A stretch of 37,008 nucleotides of DNA from Methylococcaceae bacterium (GTDB taxonomy: Bacteria > Pseudomonadota > Gammaproteobacteria > Methylococcales > Methylococcaceae), in NCBI GenBank assembly GCA_902810705.1, contig CADDYU010000025.1, positions 1-37,008 of the forward strand, given 5' to 3'. Below the pieces are notes generated by a model. That model was given only the letters and a program-made list of their open reading frames with translations, was not told the DNA's origin and made no database searches. Position numbers and translations under genes: made by a program. This document shows positions 1-8,105 of this stretch, piece by piece (position 1 is the stretch's first letter; each line of letters opens with the position of its first letter).

Positions 1-563
1 CGTGCCGGCCCGTCCTCCAGATCCACCCCCTGGACCAGCCGTTCGAGCATCCGGTCATCCACCGGACCTAAAACGCGCACGGCGTATTCCCGCTCGATTT
101 GCCGGGAGGGATGCATCAGGCGGTTGGCGAGTTCTCCGTTGGTGGTCGTCAGTAGTAGCCCCTGGGTGTTGATGTCCAATCGCCCGATGGCGATCCAGCG
201 CCCGCGGCTGGGCCTCGGCAGCCGGGTGAAAATAATCGGACGTCCCTCCGGATCGCGGCGGCTGACCACTTCGCCGATGGGCTTGTGATAAAGCAGCACT
301 CGGGTTGGCGATTCGAGCTTGGCATGAATGTCGATGGGCCGGCCATTGACGGTCACCCGGTCGCCGGGCTGCCAGCGTTCGCCCAGCTTGGCCCGCCGGC
401 CGTTCAGAGTGATCCGGCCGTCTTCGATCCACTGCTCGATTTCCCGCCGCGAACCGAAGCCCAGACGGGCCAGAATCTTTTGTAGCCGCTCCCCGGCCGG
501 ATCGAGGGAAACCTCTGGCCGTGCCGGTTCAGGGGGTTTGTTGAGACGATTGCGGGTCCGCAT
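1..563 (-). CDS. rluB: 23S rRNA pseudouridine synthase RluB, 3' end outside window
   Basis: This is a partial gene: about 187 codons are visible and the C-terminus lies beyond position 1. It has an N-terminal S4 RNA-binding domain (about residues 25-70, with LQKILARLGFGSRREIEQW) and then an RsuA/RluB-type pseudouridine synthase domain. The signature GRLDINTQGLLLLT contains the catalytic Asp at about residue 130. Family members isomerise a uridine in helix 89 of 23S rRNA (U2605 in E. coli). The ATG at 563 lies inside the 3' end of scpB, so the two genes overlap by 35 bases and are probably translationally coupled. The order scpA-scpB-rluB is common in gammaproteobacteria and supports RluB over its paralogues RluE and RluF. 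Confidence 0.9.
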   Translation of the reverse strand, partial: MRTRNRLNKPPEPARPEVSLDPAGERLQKILARLGFGSRREIEQWIEDGRITLNGRRAKLGERWQPGDRVTVNGRPIDIHAKLESPTRVLLYHKPIGEVVSRRDPEGRPIIFTRLPRPSRGRWIAIGRLDINTQGLLLTTTNGELANRLMHPSRQIEREYAVRVLGPVDDRMLERLVQGVDLEDGPA

Positions 564-1140
564 CTGAGCTTGCTTGGGATGGCTGTTGGAGAGCATCGAG
601 GCTCGGCTGGTCTAGCTGGTCTATAAGGGCTTCTAGGGACGGCAGGTCGCCGATCTCTTTAAGATTGAAGTAATCCAGGAACTCCGGAGTGGTCCCGAAC
701 AGGGCCGGTCTTCCCGGCACTTCCTTGTGTCCGACGGCCTGAATCCAGCCCCGCTCCAGCAAGGTTCTGATGATGTTCGTGCTCACCGCGACGCCTCTGA
801 TGTCCTCGATTTCGCCGCGGGTGGTCGGCTGCCGGTAGGCGATGATGGCCAGGGTTTCCAACAGCGCGCGGGAATAGCGGCCCGGCCGCTCCTCGAAGAG
901 GCGCGAAATCCAGGGGGAAAACGCTTCCCGGACCTGAAGGCGGTAACCGCTGGCCACCTGTTTCAATTCCACCGGACGCCGGCGGCAATCCTCCGCCAAC
1001 TCGGCGAACGCCCGTTGAAAGTCCTCGGGCGGCGGGCGCTCGGCCTCGCTGAACAGGTTCTCCAGGTCGGCCAGACTCAGGGGCCGTCCCGCCGCGAGCA
1101 GGGCCGCCTCGATGATCGATTTGAGCGCCACGTCAGCCAT
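529..1140 (-). CDS. scpB: Segregation and condensation protein ScpB
   Basis: The 203-residue protein is the kleisin-associated winged-helix subunit that dimerises and binds ScpA in the SMC-ScpAB chromosome condensin. It opens with the typical IIEAALLAAGRPLSLADLE stretch. The second winged-helix region carries LLETLAIIAYRQPTTRGEIE and RGVAVSTNIIRTLLERGWI (about residues 92-133), which are hallmark ScpB motifs. A low-complexity Ser/Gln/Asp tail follows about residue 185. The start overlaps the scpA stop by 8 bases and the end overlaps rluB, so this is a tightly packed operon. Length and motifs fit the family and nothing looks damaged. Confidence 0.95.
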   Translation of the reverse strand: MADVALKSIIEAALLAAGRPLSLADLENLFSEAERPPPEDFQRAFAELAEDCRRRPVELKQVASGYRLQVREAFSPWISRLFEERPGRYSRALLETLAIIAYRQPTTRGEIEDIRGVAVSTNIIRTLLERGWIQAVGHKEVPGRPALFGTTPEFLDYFNLKEIGDLPSLEALIDQLDQPSLDALQQPSQASSDADPQSSQQTP

Positions 1141-1948
1141 CGTCTGCCCCGCCGGCCGCCCGGATCTGCAAGGGCCCTAAGGGCTCGTCCTGCAGGATCT
1201 CGATGAGCCGCTCCTTGCCCAATTCCAACAGCGCCAGCAGCGACACCACGGCGCCCGGCCGTCCCTCCTGACGCTGGAACAATTCGCTGAACGGGACGAG
1301 GATGCCGCCCCGCAAGCGGGCCAAAATTCCGGCCATGCGCTCCCGAACCGACAGCGGCTCGCGATGAATCTGATGGCTGGACGAGCGCTCTGCTCGGCGC
1401 AATACCTCCTGAAAAGTAATTAGCACTTCTTTGAGCTTGACGTCGGGGTAAATCTTTTTGACCTCGATGGCGCTGGCATCCACGGAGACTTCGAAGACAT
1501 CGCGCTCCAAGCGGGGCAAGGCGTCGATGGCCTCTGCGGCGGCCTTGTACCGCTCGTATTCTTGCAGGCGCCGGATCAGGTCGGCGCGGGGGTCTTCCTC
1601 CTCGTCGGAGGCTTCCACCGGCTTCGGCAGCAGCATGCGTGACTTGATCTCGGCGAGTAGGGCCGCCATCAAGAGATATTCCGCCGCCAATTCGATCTGC
1701 AATTCGCCCATCATCTCGATATAGGCCATGTACTGGCGAGTGATGTCGGCGATGGGAATCTCGATGATGAAGAGATTCTGCCGGCGAATCAGATAGAGCA
1801 GCAGGTCCAGCGGTCCTTCGAAGGCCTCAAGGAAGACTTTCAGCGCATCCGGCGGAATGTAAAGATCTTTCGGCACGTCCGTGACGGGCGAGCCCCTGAC
1901 GACAGCGACGATATCGGCGCCTTGAGCCGCCTCCTGAGAACCGCTCAT
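1133..1948 (-). CDS. scpA: Segregation and condensation protein ScpA (kleisin)
   Basis: This 271-residue kleisin bridges the SMC head domains and binds ScpB during chromosome segregation. The diagnostic N-terminal helix is present (FEGPLDLLLYLIRRQ, about residues 43-57), followed by the conserved ITRQYMAYIE and AAEYLLMAALLAEIKSRMLL. An acidic linker (EASDEEEDPRADLIRRLQEYE) precedes the C-terminal winged helix that contacts the SMC head. The N-terminus is about 35 residues longer than the minimal family start; the ATG at 1948 lies only 6 bases downstream of the M50 protease stop, as expected in an operon. No anomalies were seen. Confidence 0.95.
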   Translation of the reverse strand: MSGSQEAAQGADIVAVVRGSPVTDVPKDLYIPPDALKVFLEAFEGPLDLLLYLIRRQNLFIIEIPIADITRQYMAYIEMMGELQIELAAEYLLMAALLAEIKSRMLLPKPVEASDEEEDPRADLIRRLQEYERYKAAAEAIDALPRLERDVFEVSVDASAIEVKKIYPDVKLKEVLITFQEVLRRAERSSSHQIHREPLSVRERMAGILARLRGGILVPFSELFQRQEGRPGAVVSLLALLELGKERLIEILQDEPLGPLQIRAAGGADDG

Positions 1949-1954
1949 CGAGCT

Positions 1955-2638
1955 CTAATCGCCTCCGAACAGCTGATACAGGATGCCGGGCGGAATCCCC
2001 GTGAATTTCAATGAGTAGCCGAGCAGCACGCTGAGCGGCGTGCCGAGCATCATCGACAGCGCGTTGGTCGCGATCAGGAGCACGAGGATGATGAGGCCGT
2101 AGCGCTCGAGTTCGGCAAACTTGTTTCCCCATTTCTGCGGCAACAGGCTGGTCAGGATTCGTCCGCCGTCAAGAGGCGGAATGGGGACGAGATTGATTAG
2201 CATCAGGACGGCGTTGATGTAGATTCCGGCGGTCGCCATGAACACCATCGGGCGGGAAATGAAGCCGCTGTTGATAAAAATCGCCAGCTTGGCCACCAAA
2301 ATCCAAAGCGCCGCCATCGTGAGGTTGGCGGCGGGGCCGGCGGCGGCGACCAATCCGAAGTCCCGCTTCGGATGCTTCAACTTGCCCCAAGACACGGGAA
2401 CCGGCTTGGCCCAGCCAAACACGAAGTTCGTAAAAATCAACAATAAGCCCGGCAACAGAATCGTGCCTACGGGATCGACATGCTTCAGGGGATTCAAGGA
2501 TAAGCGCCCCAACCTGAACGCGGTATTGTCTCCCAAGAGTTTCGCCACCCAACCATGGGCGACCTCGTGCAGAGTGATGGCGAAAAGCACCGGCAACACC
2601 CAAATGGCGAAGCGGCCGACCGTGGTTAATTCTTCCAT
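1955..2638 (-). CDS. Site-2-type (M50 family) membrane zinc metalloprotease
   Basis: The 227-residue integral membrane protein has several hydrophobic segments. The zinc-binding HExxH motif reads LHEVAHGW (His24, Glu25, His28) in the first membrane helix. The second family motif, NLVPIPPLDGGRIL, supplies the third metal ligand Asp. It belongs to the short M50 group without a PDZ domain, which is found next to scpA in many gammaproteobacteria; its substrate is unknown. The gene sits between yciO (26 bases upstream) and scpA (6 bases downstream), all on the minus strand, so one transcript is likely. The GTG/ATG choice is not an issue because a clear ATG opens the frame. Confidence 0.9.
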   Translation of the reverse strand: MEELTTVGRFAIWVLPVLFAITLHEVAHGWVAKLLGDNTAFRLGRLSLNPLKHVDPVGTILLPGLLLIFTNFVFGWAKPVPVSWGKLKHPKRDFGLVAAAGPAANLTMAALWILVAKLAIFINSGFISRPMVFMATAGIYINAVLMLINLVPIPPLDGGRILTSLLPQKWGNKFAELERYGLIILVLLIATNALSMMLGTPLSVLLGYSLKFTGIPPGILYQLFGGD

Positions 2639-2663
2639 TGGAAAATTCTGGATTTAAGGAAAA

Positions 2664-3284
2664 TTACTGAAGAGTGCCGACGACACCTTTGCCCTGCCGC
2701 AGAATTTCCGGTTGGTCTCCCATAAAGCCAACGATTGTGGTCGGCTCGTAGACGATCACGCCGGCATCGATGATGAGATCGACCACTTTCTCCAAGCGGC
2801 GCCGGATATCCTCGGGGTCGGCCAGAGCCTCGTCCGCGCCGGGGAGGATCAGGGTGGAACTGAACAAGGGTTCCTGAAGTTCCGACGCCAGGGCCATGGT
2901 GATCGGATTGTCCGGCAAGCGAATGCCGATGGTTTTACGCTTGGGATGCTGCAAACGGCGCGGCGTTTCGCGAGTGGCGGGAAGGATGAAGGTAAAAGGA
3001 CCGGGTGTCAGCGATTTGATGAGGCGAAAGGCCTCGTTATTGATCTTCGCGAAAATCGAGATTTGTGAAACGTCTATGCAGACCAGGGTGAAATTGTGAT
3101 CCTCGTCGAGCTGGCGAATCCGCCTTATGCGTTCCAGCCCCTCCTTGTTATCCATCCGGCAGCCGAAGGCGTAAGCCGAGTCGGTGGGATACACGATTAA
3201 GCTTCCCTCGCGGACGATTTCGACACTGCGCCGGATAAGCCGCGGTTGGGGATCTTTGGGATGAATCTGGAAATATTGAGCCAT
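2664..3284 (-). CDS. YciO/YrdC/Sua5-family protein (threonylcarbamoyl-AMP synthase-like)
   Basis: The 206-residue protein has the SUA5/YrdC fold. The nucleotide-binding N-terminal segment IVYPTDSAYAFGCRMDNKEG, the internal TPGPFTFILPAT and the motif KRKTIGIRLPDN are all present. YrdC and Sua5 make the L-threonylcarbamoyl adenylate used for the t6A37 tRNA modification. The sequence features (AQYFQIHP start, TPRRLQHPKRKTIGIR) resemble the YciO subgroup, whose in vivo role is less certain. It is the first gene of the minus-strand run that continues into the M50 protease and scpAB. Whether it carries the essential t6A function cannot be decided from this window because another yrdC may exist elsewhere. 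Confidence 0.88.
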   Translation of the reverse strand: MAQYFQIHPKDPQPRLIRRSVEIVREGSLIVYPTDSAYAFGCRMDNKEGLERIRRIRQLDEDHNFTLVCIDVSQISIFAKINNEAFRLIKSLTPGPFTFILPATRETPRRLQHPKRKTIGIRLPDNPITMALASELQEPLFSSTLILPGADEALADPEDIRRRLEKVVDLIIDAGVIVYEPTTIVGFMGDQPEILRQGKGVVGTLQ

Positions 3285-3305
3285 CGCGCTAGTTTACTAT
3301 AGGTG

Positions 3306-3464
3306 ATGGCGTTCGGCATTGGCGTGGGTTTGATTCTGGCAATTCTCATCACCCTCGCCATGAGAGCTGCCACTCACGGTGGAAAGGCCTTCAACGCAGT
3401 CGGCCTCTCAAACGCGGTTCGCAAAATCTCCGAAAGCGCCCGCCGCATTCGGTCCACTCACTAG
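3306..3464 (+). CDS. Possible 52-residue single-pass membrane microprotein
   Basis: A short ATG-to-TAG frame encodes 52 residues. The N-terminal half is one hydrophobic helix (FGIGVGLILAILITLAM, residues 3-19) and the tail is basic (NAVRKISESARRIR). This is the only plausible coding sequence in the gap between the divergent yciO start and the sdmA stop. The Shine-Dalgarno sequence is poor (AGGTG directly next to the ATG) and only 21 bases separate it from the yciO start codon, so its promoter would have to overlap yciO. I do not recognise a family. It could be a chance frame. Confidence 0.25.
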   Translation: MAFGIGVGLILAILITLAMRAATHGGKAFNAVGLSNAVRKISESARRIRSTH

Positions 3465-3558
3465 AAACCAGAATGCGGCACCCTCCCGAGGCTTGCGGGG
3501 CGGAAGCCTGTCATCCCTCATCTCAAGGGGGAAACGGTCCGCACCTTACGGCCGCACA

Positions 3559-4674
3559 TTACCCCGCTGCCTGTTTCGACTCCGTCTCTCCCAGCGCTCC
3601 GGTTCGCACCAAATAATCCTCCCACTTCCGCGCAGTCAGCTTCTGAAACAGCGGCACCACCGGATTGAGCTCGACCGGCGGGGCGTCGAAGTGACTATCG
3701 TAGCCAAGCTGTTCCGCTTCCAGGGCGATGCCGTCCTCTTCGAGGATGGGCTTGAACACCAAGGGCTTGGCGATGTTGAGCACCGCCTGGGTCAGCCACT
3801 TCGGGGTTTTCAGGGAGGTCAGGGGAATCTTCAGGGCGTCGAAATAGAAGACGAAGAATACCCGGGTCGTCCGCTCGTCGATGGGCAGGAGGAAAGACCA
3901 GTTCTTGATGCTGTCGCCGGTGTTGGTCCACTGGTAGGGATACTCGTAGCACAGCTCGATGGAGCGGGTGTTGACCCGCTGGCGGTCGACGAAGATGCCG
4001 GAAATCCGCCCGGCGGCCATGTAGGCGTCGTAGGTCAGATAGACCCGGTCCTCGTCGGCCTCGTGGTGGGTCAGCTTGGCATCGGTGAAAGGGCGGTATT
4101 TCCGATGCAGGAAGGCATGGGCGAAATCGCAGATGTTGTCGATCACCATGGAGTGGTGGGAACGCCAGGTGAAATCGATGGTGAAGCCGGCCCAGGGATC
4201 GTCTCCCGCGAGCTCCTGGATCTCGGGGATGCGGCGCTCCTCGGCCCGGGCGGGATCGCCGGGAAACAGCCAGATGAGCCCATAACGCACTTGCACGGGG
4301 TAGGTCCGCAGCCGATTCTTGATCAGCGGCTTGCCGAAGCTGTCGTGGGAATAATCGACCAGCCAGCCGTCCCGGTCGAAGGTCCAGCCGTGATAGCCGC
4401 AGCGTAGCCGGCAGTTTTCGACCACGCCCTGGGTGAGCTTGAGCTGGCGGTGCGGACAGCGGTTCTGCACCGCCGCGAGCCGCCCGTCCTCGCCTCGGTA
4501 GAGAGCGATCGAGACATTCCAGAACACCACCTCCTTGACTTGCCCCTTCTTGATAGCCCGGTCGTATTCCACCGCGTACCAGCGATCCGGGTCCAGACCG
4601 GCGGCGCGGGCTTTTTGCCGGGAATTTCGGGCGTCGCCGAAGGAAGGTGGGGCAATCATCTGCGCGTTCCTCAT
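3559..4674 (-). CDS. sdmA: Rieske-type sterol C-4 methyl oxidase, SdmA-like
   Basis: The 371-residue Rieske non-heme iron oxygenase binds a [2Fe-2S] cluster through CPHR (Cys73, His75) and CGYHGW (Cys92, His95). Mononuclear iron is held by His186 and His190 in NICDFAHAFLH, with Asp183 as the bridging residue. In methanotrophs SdmA oxidises a C-4 methyl of 4,4-dimethyl sterols, replacing the eukaryotic SMO/ERG25 enzyme. I infer that function here from its position next to sdmB inside a sterol block. The open frame extends to a TTG at 4701, but the ATG at 4674 has GGAGAG nine bases upstream and is preferred. It follows sdmB by 40 bases on the same strand. A generic Rieske oxygenase with another ring substrate is the alternative. 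Confidence 0.85.
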   Translation of the reverse strand: MRNAQMIAPPSFGDARNSRQKARAAGLDPDRWYAVEYDRAIKKGQVKEVVFWNVSIALYRGEDGRLAAVQNRCPHRQLKLTQGVVENCRLRCGYHGWTFDRDGWLVDYSHDSFGKPLIKNRLRTYPVQVRYGLIWLFPGDPARAEERRIPEIQELAGDDPWAGFTIDFTWRSHHSMVIDNICDFAHAFLHRKYRPFTDAKLTHHEADEDRVYLTYDAYMAAGRISGIFVDRQRVNTRSIELCYEYPYQWTNTGDSIKNWSFLLPIDERTTRVFFVFYFDALKIPLTSLKTPKWLTQAVLNIAKPLVFKPILEEDGIALEAEQLGYDSHFDAPPVELNPVVPLFQKLTARKWEDYLVRTGALGETESKQAAG

Positions 4675-4714
4675 CGTCAAGGCTCTCCGGTTGTTAATCA
4701 AAGAAGATCCAGGC

Positions 4715-5731
4715 TCAGTTCGTCGGCCGTATCACGCCGCGCCGCAGAAAATCCTCGTAGGCTTCCTCCACCGCGCTTAACAGGCCGGTCGGCCGGTAGC
4801 CGAGCTCCCGCCTCGCCTTGTCGTGATTCGCTCGACGGCGCATTTGCAAGAGGCGTACCGCGGCGGGGGTGAAGCGGCGAGGCCGGTTGGGGAAAACCCG
4901 GTACCAGGTTTTGTCGGTCAGTTCCGCGAACGCCGCCATCAGGGGCGGCGGCAGCCGGAATCGTGGCAACGGACGGCCGGTGACCTGCCGGTAGAGCGCC
5001 ATCAGTTCGTCCACGCTGGCGTAGGCGGTGCTGAAAATATACTTCTGCCCCGACCGCCCATGCCGCATGGCGAGCACGTGGCCCTCGGCGATGTCGCGGC
5101 CGGAGACGAATTCGAAGCCGCCGGGAATGTAAGCCCGAAGCCGCCCGTGGGCGTAGTCGATGAGCACGCGGCCCAGGCGGGACGGCACGTAATCATGGGG
5201 ACCGACAATGGCGCAGGAGGTGGCGACGACCACGTTGAGGCCGCCGGCGTGGGCGCGCAAGGCTTCGTGCTCGGTCAGGTGCTTGGTGAAGCCGTAGGGT
5301 AGATGGCGCTCGAAGGGATAGAAGGGCATCTCCTCGTGGCTGGCGAGATCGGGCTCGTAGCCGGTAGCGCTGAGCGATCCCGACACCACGACCTTGTCGA
5401 CCCCGTGGCGGGCCGCCGAACGGAGCACATGGATGGTGCCGCGCACGTTGGTATCGAACACCTGGCGCTTGTGGGCCGCATTGCCCTGAATCGTCGAGAC
5501 CAGGGCCGCGCAGTGATAGACTCGGGCGCAACCCTTCACGGCCGCGGCGACGGCGTCCTCGTCGCGGAGATCGGCGTGGACGCGCTCCACGTCCAGGCCC
5601 GCCAGCGCTCCGTTGTCCCGACCCGCGCGCAGCATGACGCGGACTTCCTCCCCGTCGGCGAGCAGCCGTCGCACCAGATTGGCGCCGAGGTGCCCGGTCG
5701 CGCCGGTCACCAGCACCCTCCCTAAGCTCAT
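4715..5731 (-). CDS. sdmB: NAD(P)-dependent sterol C-4 decarboxylase/reductase, SdmB-like
   Basis: The 338-residue extended short-chain dehydrogenase belongs to the 3-beta-HSD/NSDHL-like group. It has the nucleotide-binding GATGHLG (residues 10-16), a catalytic Ser region SGSLSATG (118-124) and the YxxxK pair YGFTK (Tyr146, Lys150). In Methylococcus-type sterol synthesis SdmB acts with SdmA to oxidise the 3-hydroxyl and release the oxidised C-4 carbon. The frame is open to 5875, but the ATG at 5731 has GGGAGG with good spacing and sits directly before the Rossmann strand, so the upstream extension is unlikely to be translated. It is the promoter-proximal gene of a two-gene operon with sdmA. 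Hopanoid-associated HpnA is a relative and the main alternative. Confidence 0.83.
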   Translation of the reverse strand: MSLGRVLVTGATGHLGANLVRRLLADGEEVRVMLRAGRDNGALAGLDVERVHADLRDEDAVAAAVKGCARVYHCAALVSTIQGNAAHKRQVFDTNVRGTIHVLRSAARHGVDKVVVSGSLSATGYEPDLASHEEMPFYPFERHLPYGFTKHLTEHEALRAHAGGLNVVVATSCAIVGPHDYVPSRLGRVLIDYAHGRLRAYIPGGFEFVSGRDIAEGHVLAMRHGRSGQKYIFSTAYASVDELMALYRQVTGRPLPRFRLPPPLMAAFAELTDKTWYRVFPNRPRRFTPAAVRLLQMRRRANHDKARRELGYRPTGLLSAVEEAYEDFLRRGVIRPTN

Positions 5732-6119
5732 GGCCATCCTCCCGTGCCATCGCGCCCCTTGGCCCGCACCGAAGAACCGGCCGCAACCCTCACGCTGCTC
5801 AGCGATTCGGGGTGGCGTTGGTTGGCCAAGGCGCGGAGAATTGACATCGGCGGACGCATAGTGGGCGGCTTGCAAAAGATTCCAAACGTTGAAGCACCGG
5901 CGCGGATCCGGTTCGGCCGTTTATCGCTTTCCCGGCGCCGGACCATTGGGTCGACCCCAGGACCGAATGTTAGCATGGTCGATAGTCCCCAGGAGACAGC
6001 TCAAACGACGGCCTGGAACACGCGAAGCGGGAGAAATTTTTTCACCCCGGGACCACGGGGCCAGCCCCGCCGCCCTAAACGCTGTCGGGCCTTTTTGAAT
6101 AAGCCGTCAAGGTCATGGC
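5732..6119. promoter_or_regulatory. Divergent promoter region between sdmB and the DHCR24-like gene
   Basis: This 388-base stretch has no convincing gene. It must hold the promoters for sdmBA (minus) and the delta-24 reductase (plus). A perfect 10-bp palindrome, GGGTCGACCC, lies at 5948-5957 and could be an operator. Open frames on the plus strand here are short, high-GC and without ribosome sites. I could not assign a clear sigma-70 -35/-10 pair. Confidence 0.45.
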
Positions 6120-7703
6120 ATGAACCTATTCCGTCAAGCTCTCGATCGTTCTGTCGAAAAGGCGCTCGTCCGTTACCGCGGGCTACTCGCGGTCGCGGTC
6201 CTCCTGCCCTTGTCCTGTCTGTACGGCGCCTACGCCTCGCTACGCCGGCGTATGGCCCATTGGCGGAGCGGCACGCCCGCCCGGCACGACCAGAAGGTGC
6301 TCGAGGTGATTCGGCAAATCGAGGCCTGGCAGCGGGACGGATGCCGCGAAAAATTATGCACCGGCCGTTCAGGCTGGCAAACCATGAGCGAAATGGTGCC
6401 GAAATACAAGCTCTCCCACCGCCGCATCCATATCGGCATGGCCGATCTGCTGGAGATCGATCCCCAAAAACGGACGGTCCGGGTGGAGCCGCTCGCGACC
6501 ATTGGCCAGATTACCCGCAGCCTCATCCGAAAGGGCTGGATTCTCCCCGTGGTGCCGGAATTGGACGATTTGACGGTAGGAAGATTGATCATGGGTTTCG
6601 GGGTGGAAACCAGCAGCCACAAATACGGGCTGATCCAGCATATCTGCCGGTCTTTTGAAATTGTAACGGCCGAGGGAAAATGGGTTCGGTGCAGCGCGGA
6701 GGAAAATCCCGAACTCTTTTATTTGATTCCCTGGAGCCATGGCACCCTGGGTTTTCTGGTCGCGGCCGAATTGAGCATCATGCCGGCGAAGCGCTACGTG
6801 AGAATCCATTATAGGCCGGTGTATTCGCTCGGCGAACTGGCGACGATCTTCGAGCAGGAGTCCCGCGACACCGCGCGGAACCATTTCGTGGAGGCGCTGG
6901 TTTACAGCCGCGACACCGCGGTCATCATGCGCGGCCGTCTCACTGACGATTCCCGTTCCGACGGAACGAGAAACCCTATCGGTCGCTGGTACAAGCCCTG
7001 GTTCTACAAACACGTGGAATCCTATCTCAAGGACCGAAAGCACGGAATCGAATACATTCCCTTGAGAGATTATCTTCACCGGCACACGCGAAGTTATTTC
7101 TGGGCGATGGAAGAGATCATGCCTTTCGGCCATTATTCGGTTTTTCGAGGCCTCTTGGGATGGGCGCTGCCTCCCAAAATCGAATTACTGAAATATACGG
7201 AAACCGAGTCGACCCGAAGGCTTCGGGAAAGATTCCACGTGGTGCAGGACATGCTGATGCCCATTCGATACCTGAAGAAATCCCTTCGGTATTTCGACGA
7301 GCACTTTCGGCTATATCCCTTATGGCTTTCCCCGATGGCGATTTTCGAGAACGAAAAACATATCGGCCTGATCCATCCTTTCCACGACGAGAATGGTGAG
7401 GTGGACGAGCTTTACGTCGATATCGGCGCCTACGGAACGCCCCGCAAAAAGGAGTTCGACGCCCGCTCCGCCCTGCCCCGACTCGAGCAATTCGTCATCG
7501 AACACAAGGGTTATCAGGCTTTATACGCAAAGACCACGCTAAGCCGAAAGGATTTTCGGGCCATGTTCGACCATCGCGATTACGACCGGCTGCGGAACCA
7601 GCTTCCCTTCTGCCAGGAAGCCTTCGACGAGATTTACGACAAGGTGTCCGCACGGGGCCGGATCTCGCCGGTGGAGATGCGAAGGATGAGAAGGAATCGC
7701 TGA
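6120..7703 (+). CDS. DHCR24-like FAD-dependent delta-24 sterol reductase
   Basis: The 527-residue FAD-linked oxidoreductase closely resembles eukaryotic DHCR24 (seladin-1). VETSSHKYGLIQHIC (from residue 162) and PWSHGTLGFLVAAEL (204-218) match the animal protein almost residue for residue from memory. An N-terminal hydrophobic segment (about residues 21-40, LLAVAVLLPLSCLYGAYASL) suggests a single membrane anchor, as in the eukaryotic ER enzyme. The family saturates the C-24 double bond of the sterol side chain using NADPH and FAD. The ATG at 6120 is preferred because the ATG at 6115 meets a stop after two codons. It is divergent from sdmBA. Plant DWF1-type isomerase/reductase activity is the main alternative within the same family. 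Confidence 0.88.
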   Translation: MNLFRQALDRSVEKALVRYRGLLAVAVLLPLSCLYGAYASLRRRMAHWRSGTPARHDQKVLEVIRQIEAWQRDGCREKLCTGRSGWQTMSEMVPKYKLSHRRIHIGMADLLEIDPQKRTVRVEPLATIGQITRSLIRKGWILPVVPELDDLTVGRLIMGFGVETSSHKYGLIQHICRSFEIVTAEGKWVRCSAEENPELFYLIPWSHGTLGFLVAAELSIMPAKRYVRIHYRPVYSLGELATIFEQESRDTARNHFVEALVYSRDTAVIMRGRLTDDSRSDGTRNPIGRWYKPWFYKHVESYLKDRKHGIEYIPLRDYLHRHTRSYFWAMEEIMPFGHYSVFRGLLGWALPPKIELLKYTETESTRRLRERFHVVQDMLMPIRYLKKSLRYFDEHFRLYPLWLSPMAIFENEKHIGLIHPFHDENGEVDELYVDIGAYGTPRKKEFDARSALPRLEQFVIEHKGYQALYAKTTLSRKDFRAMFDHRDYDRLRNQLPFCQEAFDEIYDKVSARGRISPVEMRRMRRNR

Positions 7704-7854
7704 GCCTCGGATAAACTGCCTTCGCCCAAACCCCGCCGTTTCCCGGAAAGCTGTTCCAAAAGGCTTACGCCGATGCCGCACTGCTGGCAAAATGCGCCTT
7801 GAGCTTTATAAAGCCCGGAACGGGACCCCGGTCCGGAAATCTGACCCTCTTTCA

Positions 7855-8010
7855 ATGATAGGCAAGACCGTGAGAAAAGCCTTTTCCCTCATCGCAAGCT
7901 TCGTTCTGCTGTTTCTGCTTTCGGGATGCAACACCGTTTCGGGTTTCGGCAAGGATGTGCAAAAGGTAGGCAAAAAAATGGAAAGCGCCGCCGACCGGCA
8001 CATCCGCTAG
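7855..8010 (+). CDS. Entericidin-like small lipoprotein
   Basis: The 51-residue protein has a basic N-terminus, a hydrophobic stretch and the lipobox LLSGC, so it should be cleaved and lipidated at Cys23. The mature part, CNTVSGFGKDVQKVGKKME, is typical of the entericidin A/B (EcnA/EcnB) family of tiny membrane lipoproteins. The internal ATG at 7855 fits the signal peptide length; an upstream TTG-type start would add an implausible hydrophilic leader. It lies 151 bases after the delta-24 reductase on the same strand. No partner entericidin gene is adjacent, so this is a lone copy, and a toxin/antidote role should not be assumed. Its place inside the sterol block may be accidental. Confidence 0.8.
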   Translation: MIGKTVRKAFSLIASFVLLFLLSGCNTVSGFGKDVQKVGKKMESAADRHIR

Positions 8011-8105
8011 GAAGCTTGTAATCTAGGCCGGACCGGCGGCGCCCGCCGAGAAAGCTTGACACTGCCAATCCGCCGCCTGAAAAGCTCAGCCTTTTGGGCG
8101 CGAAA

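Noticed and set aside
3379-4407. 342-codon open frame antisense to sdmA
   Set aside because: It is a shadow of the high-GC Rieske gene; composition is Gly/Val/Leu/Asp-rich with no family motif, while the other strand has full catalytic motifs.
5948-5957. GGGTCGACCC palindrome as a proven operator
   Set aside because: A 10-bp palindrome is not rare in GC-rich DNA and no second copy was seen; kept only as a note in the promoter entry.
7792-7854. Upstream extension of the entericidin-like gene
   Set aside because: The added 21 residues are hydrophilic and would block signal peptide function; the ATG at 7855 gives a normal lipoprotein leader.
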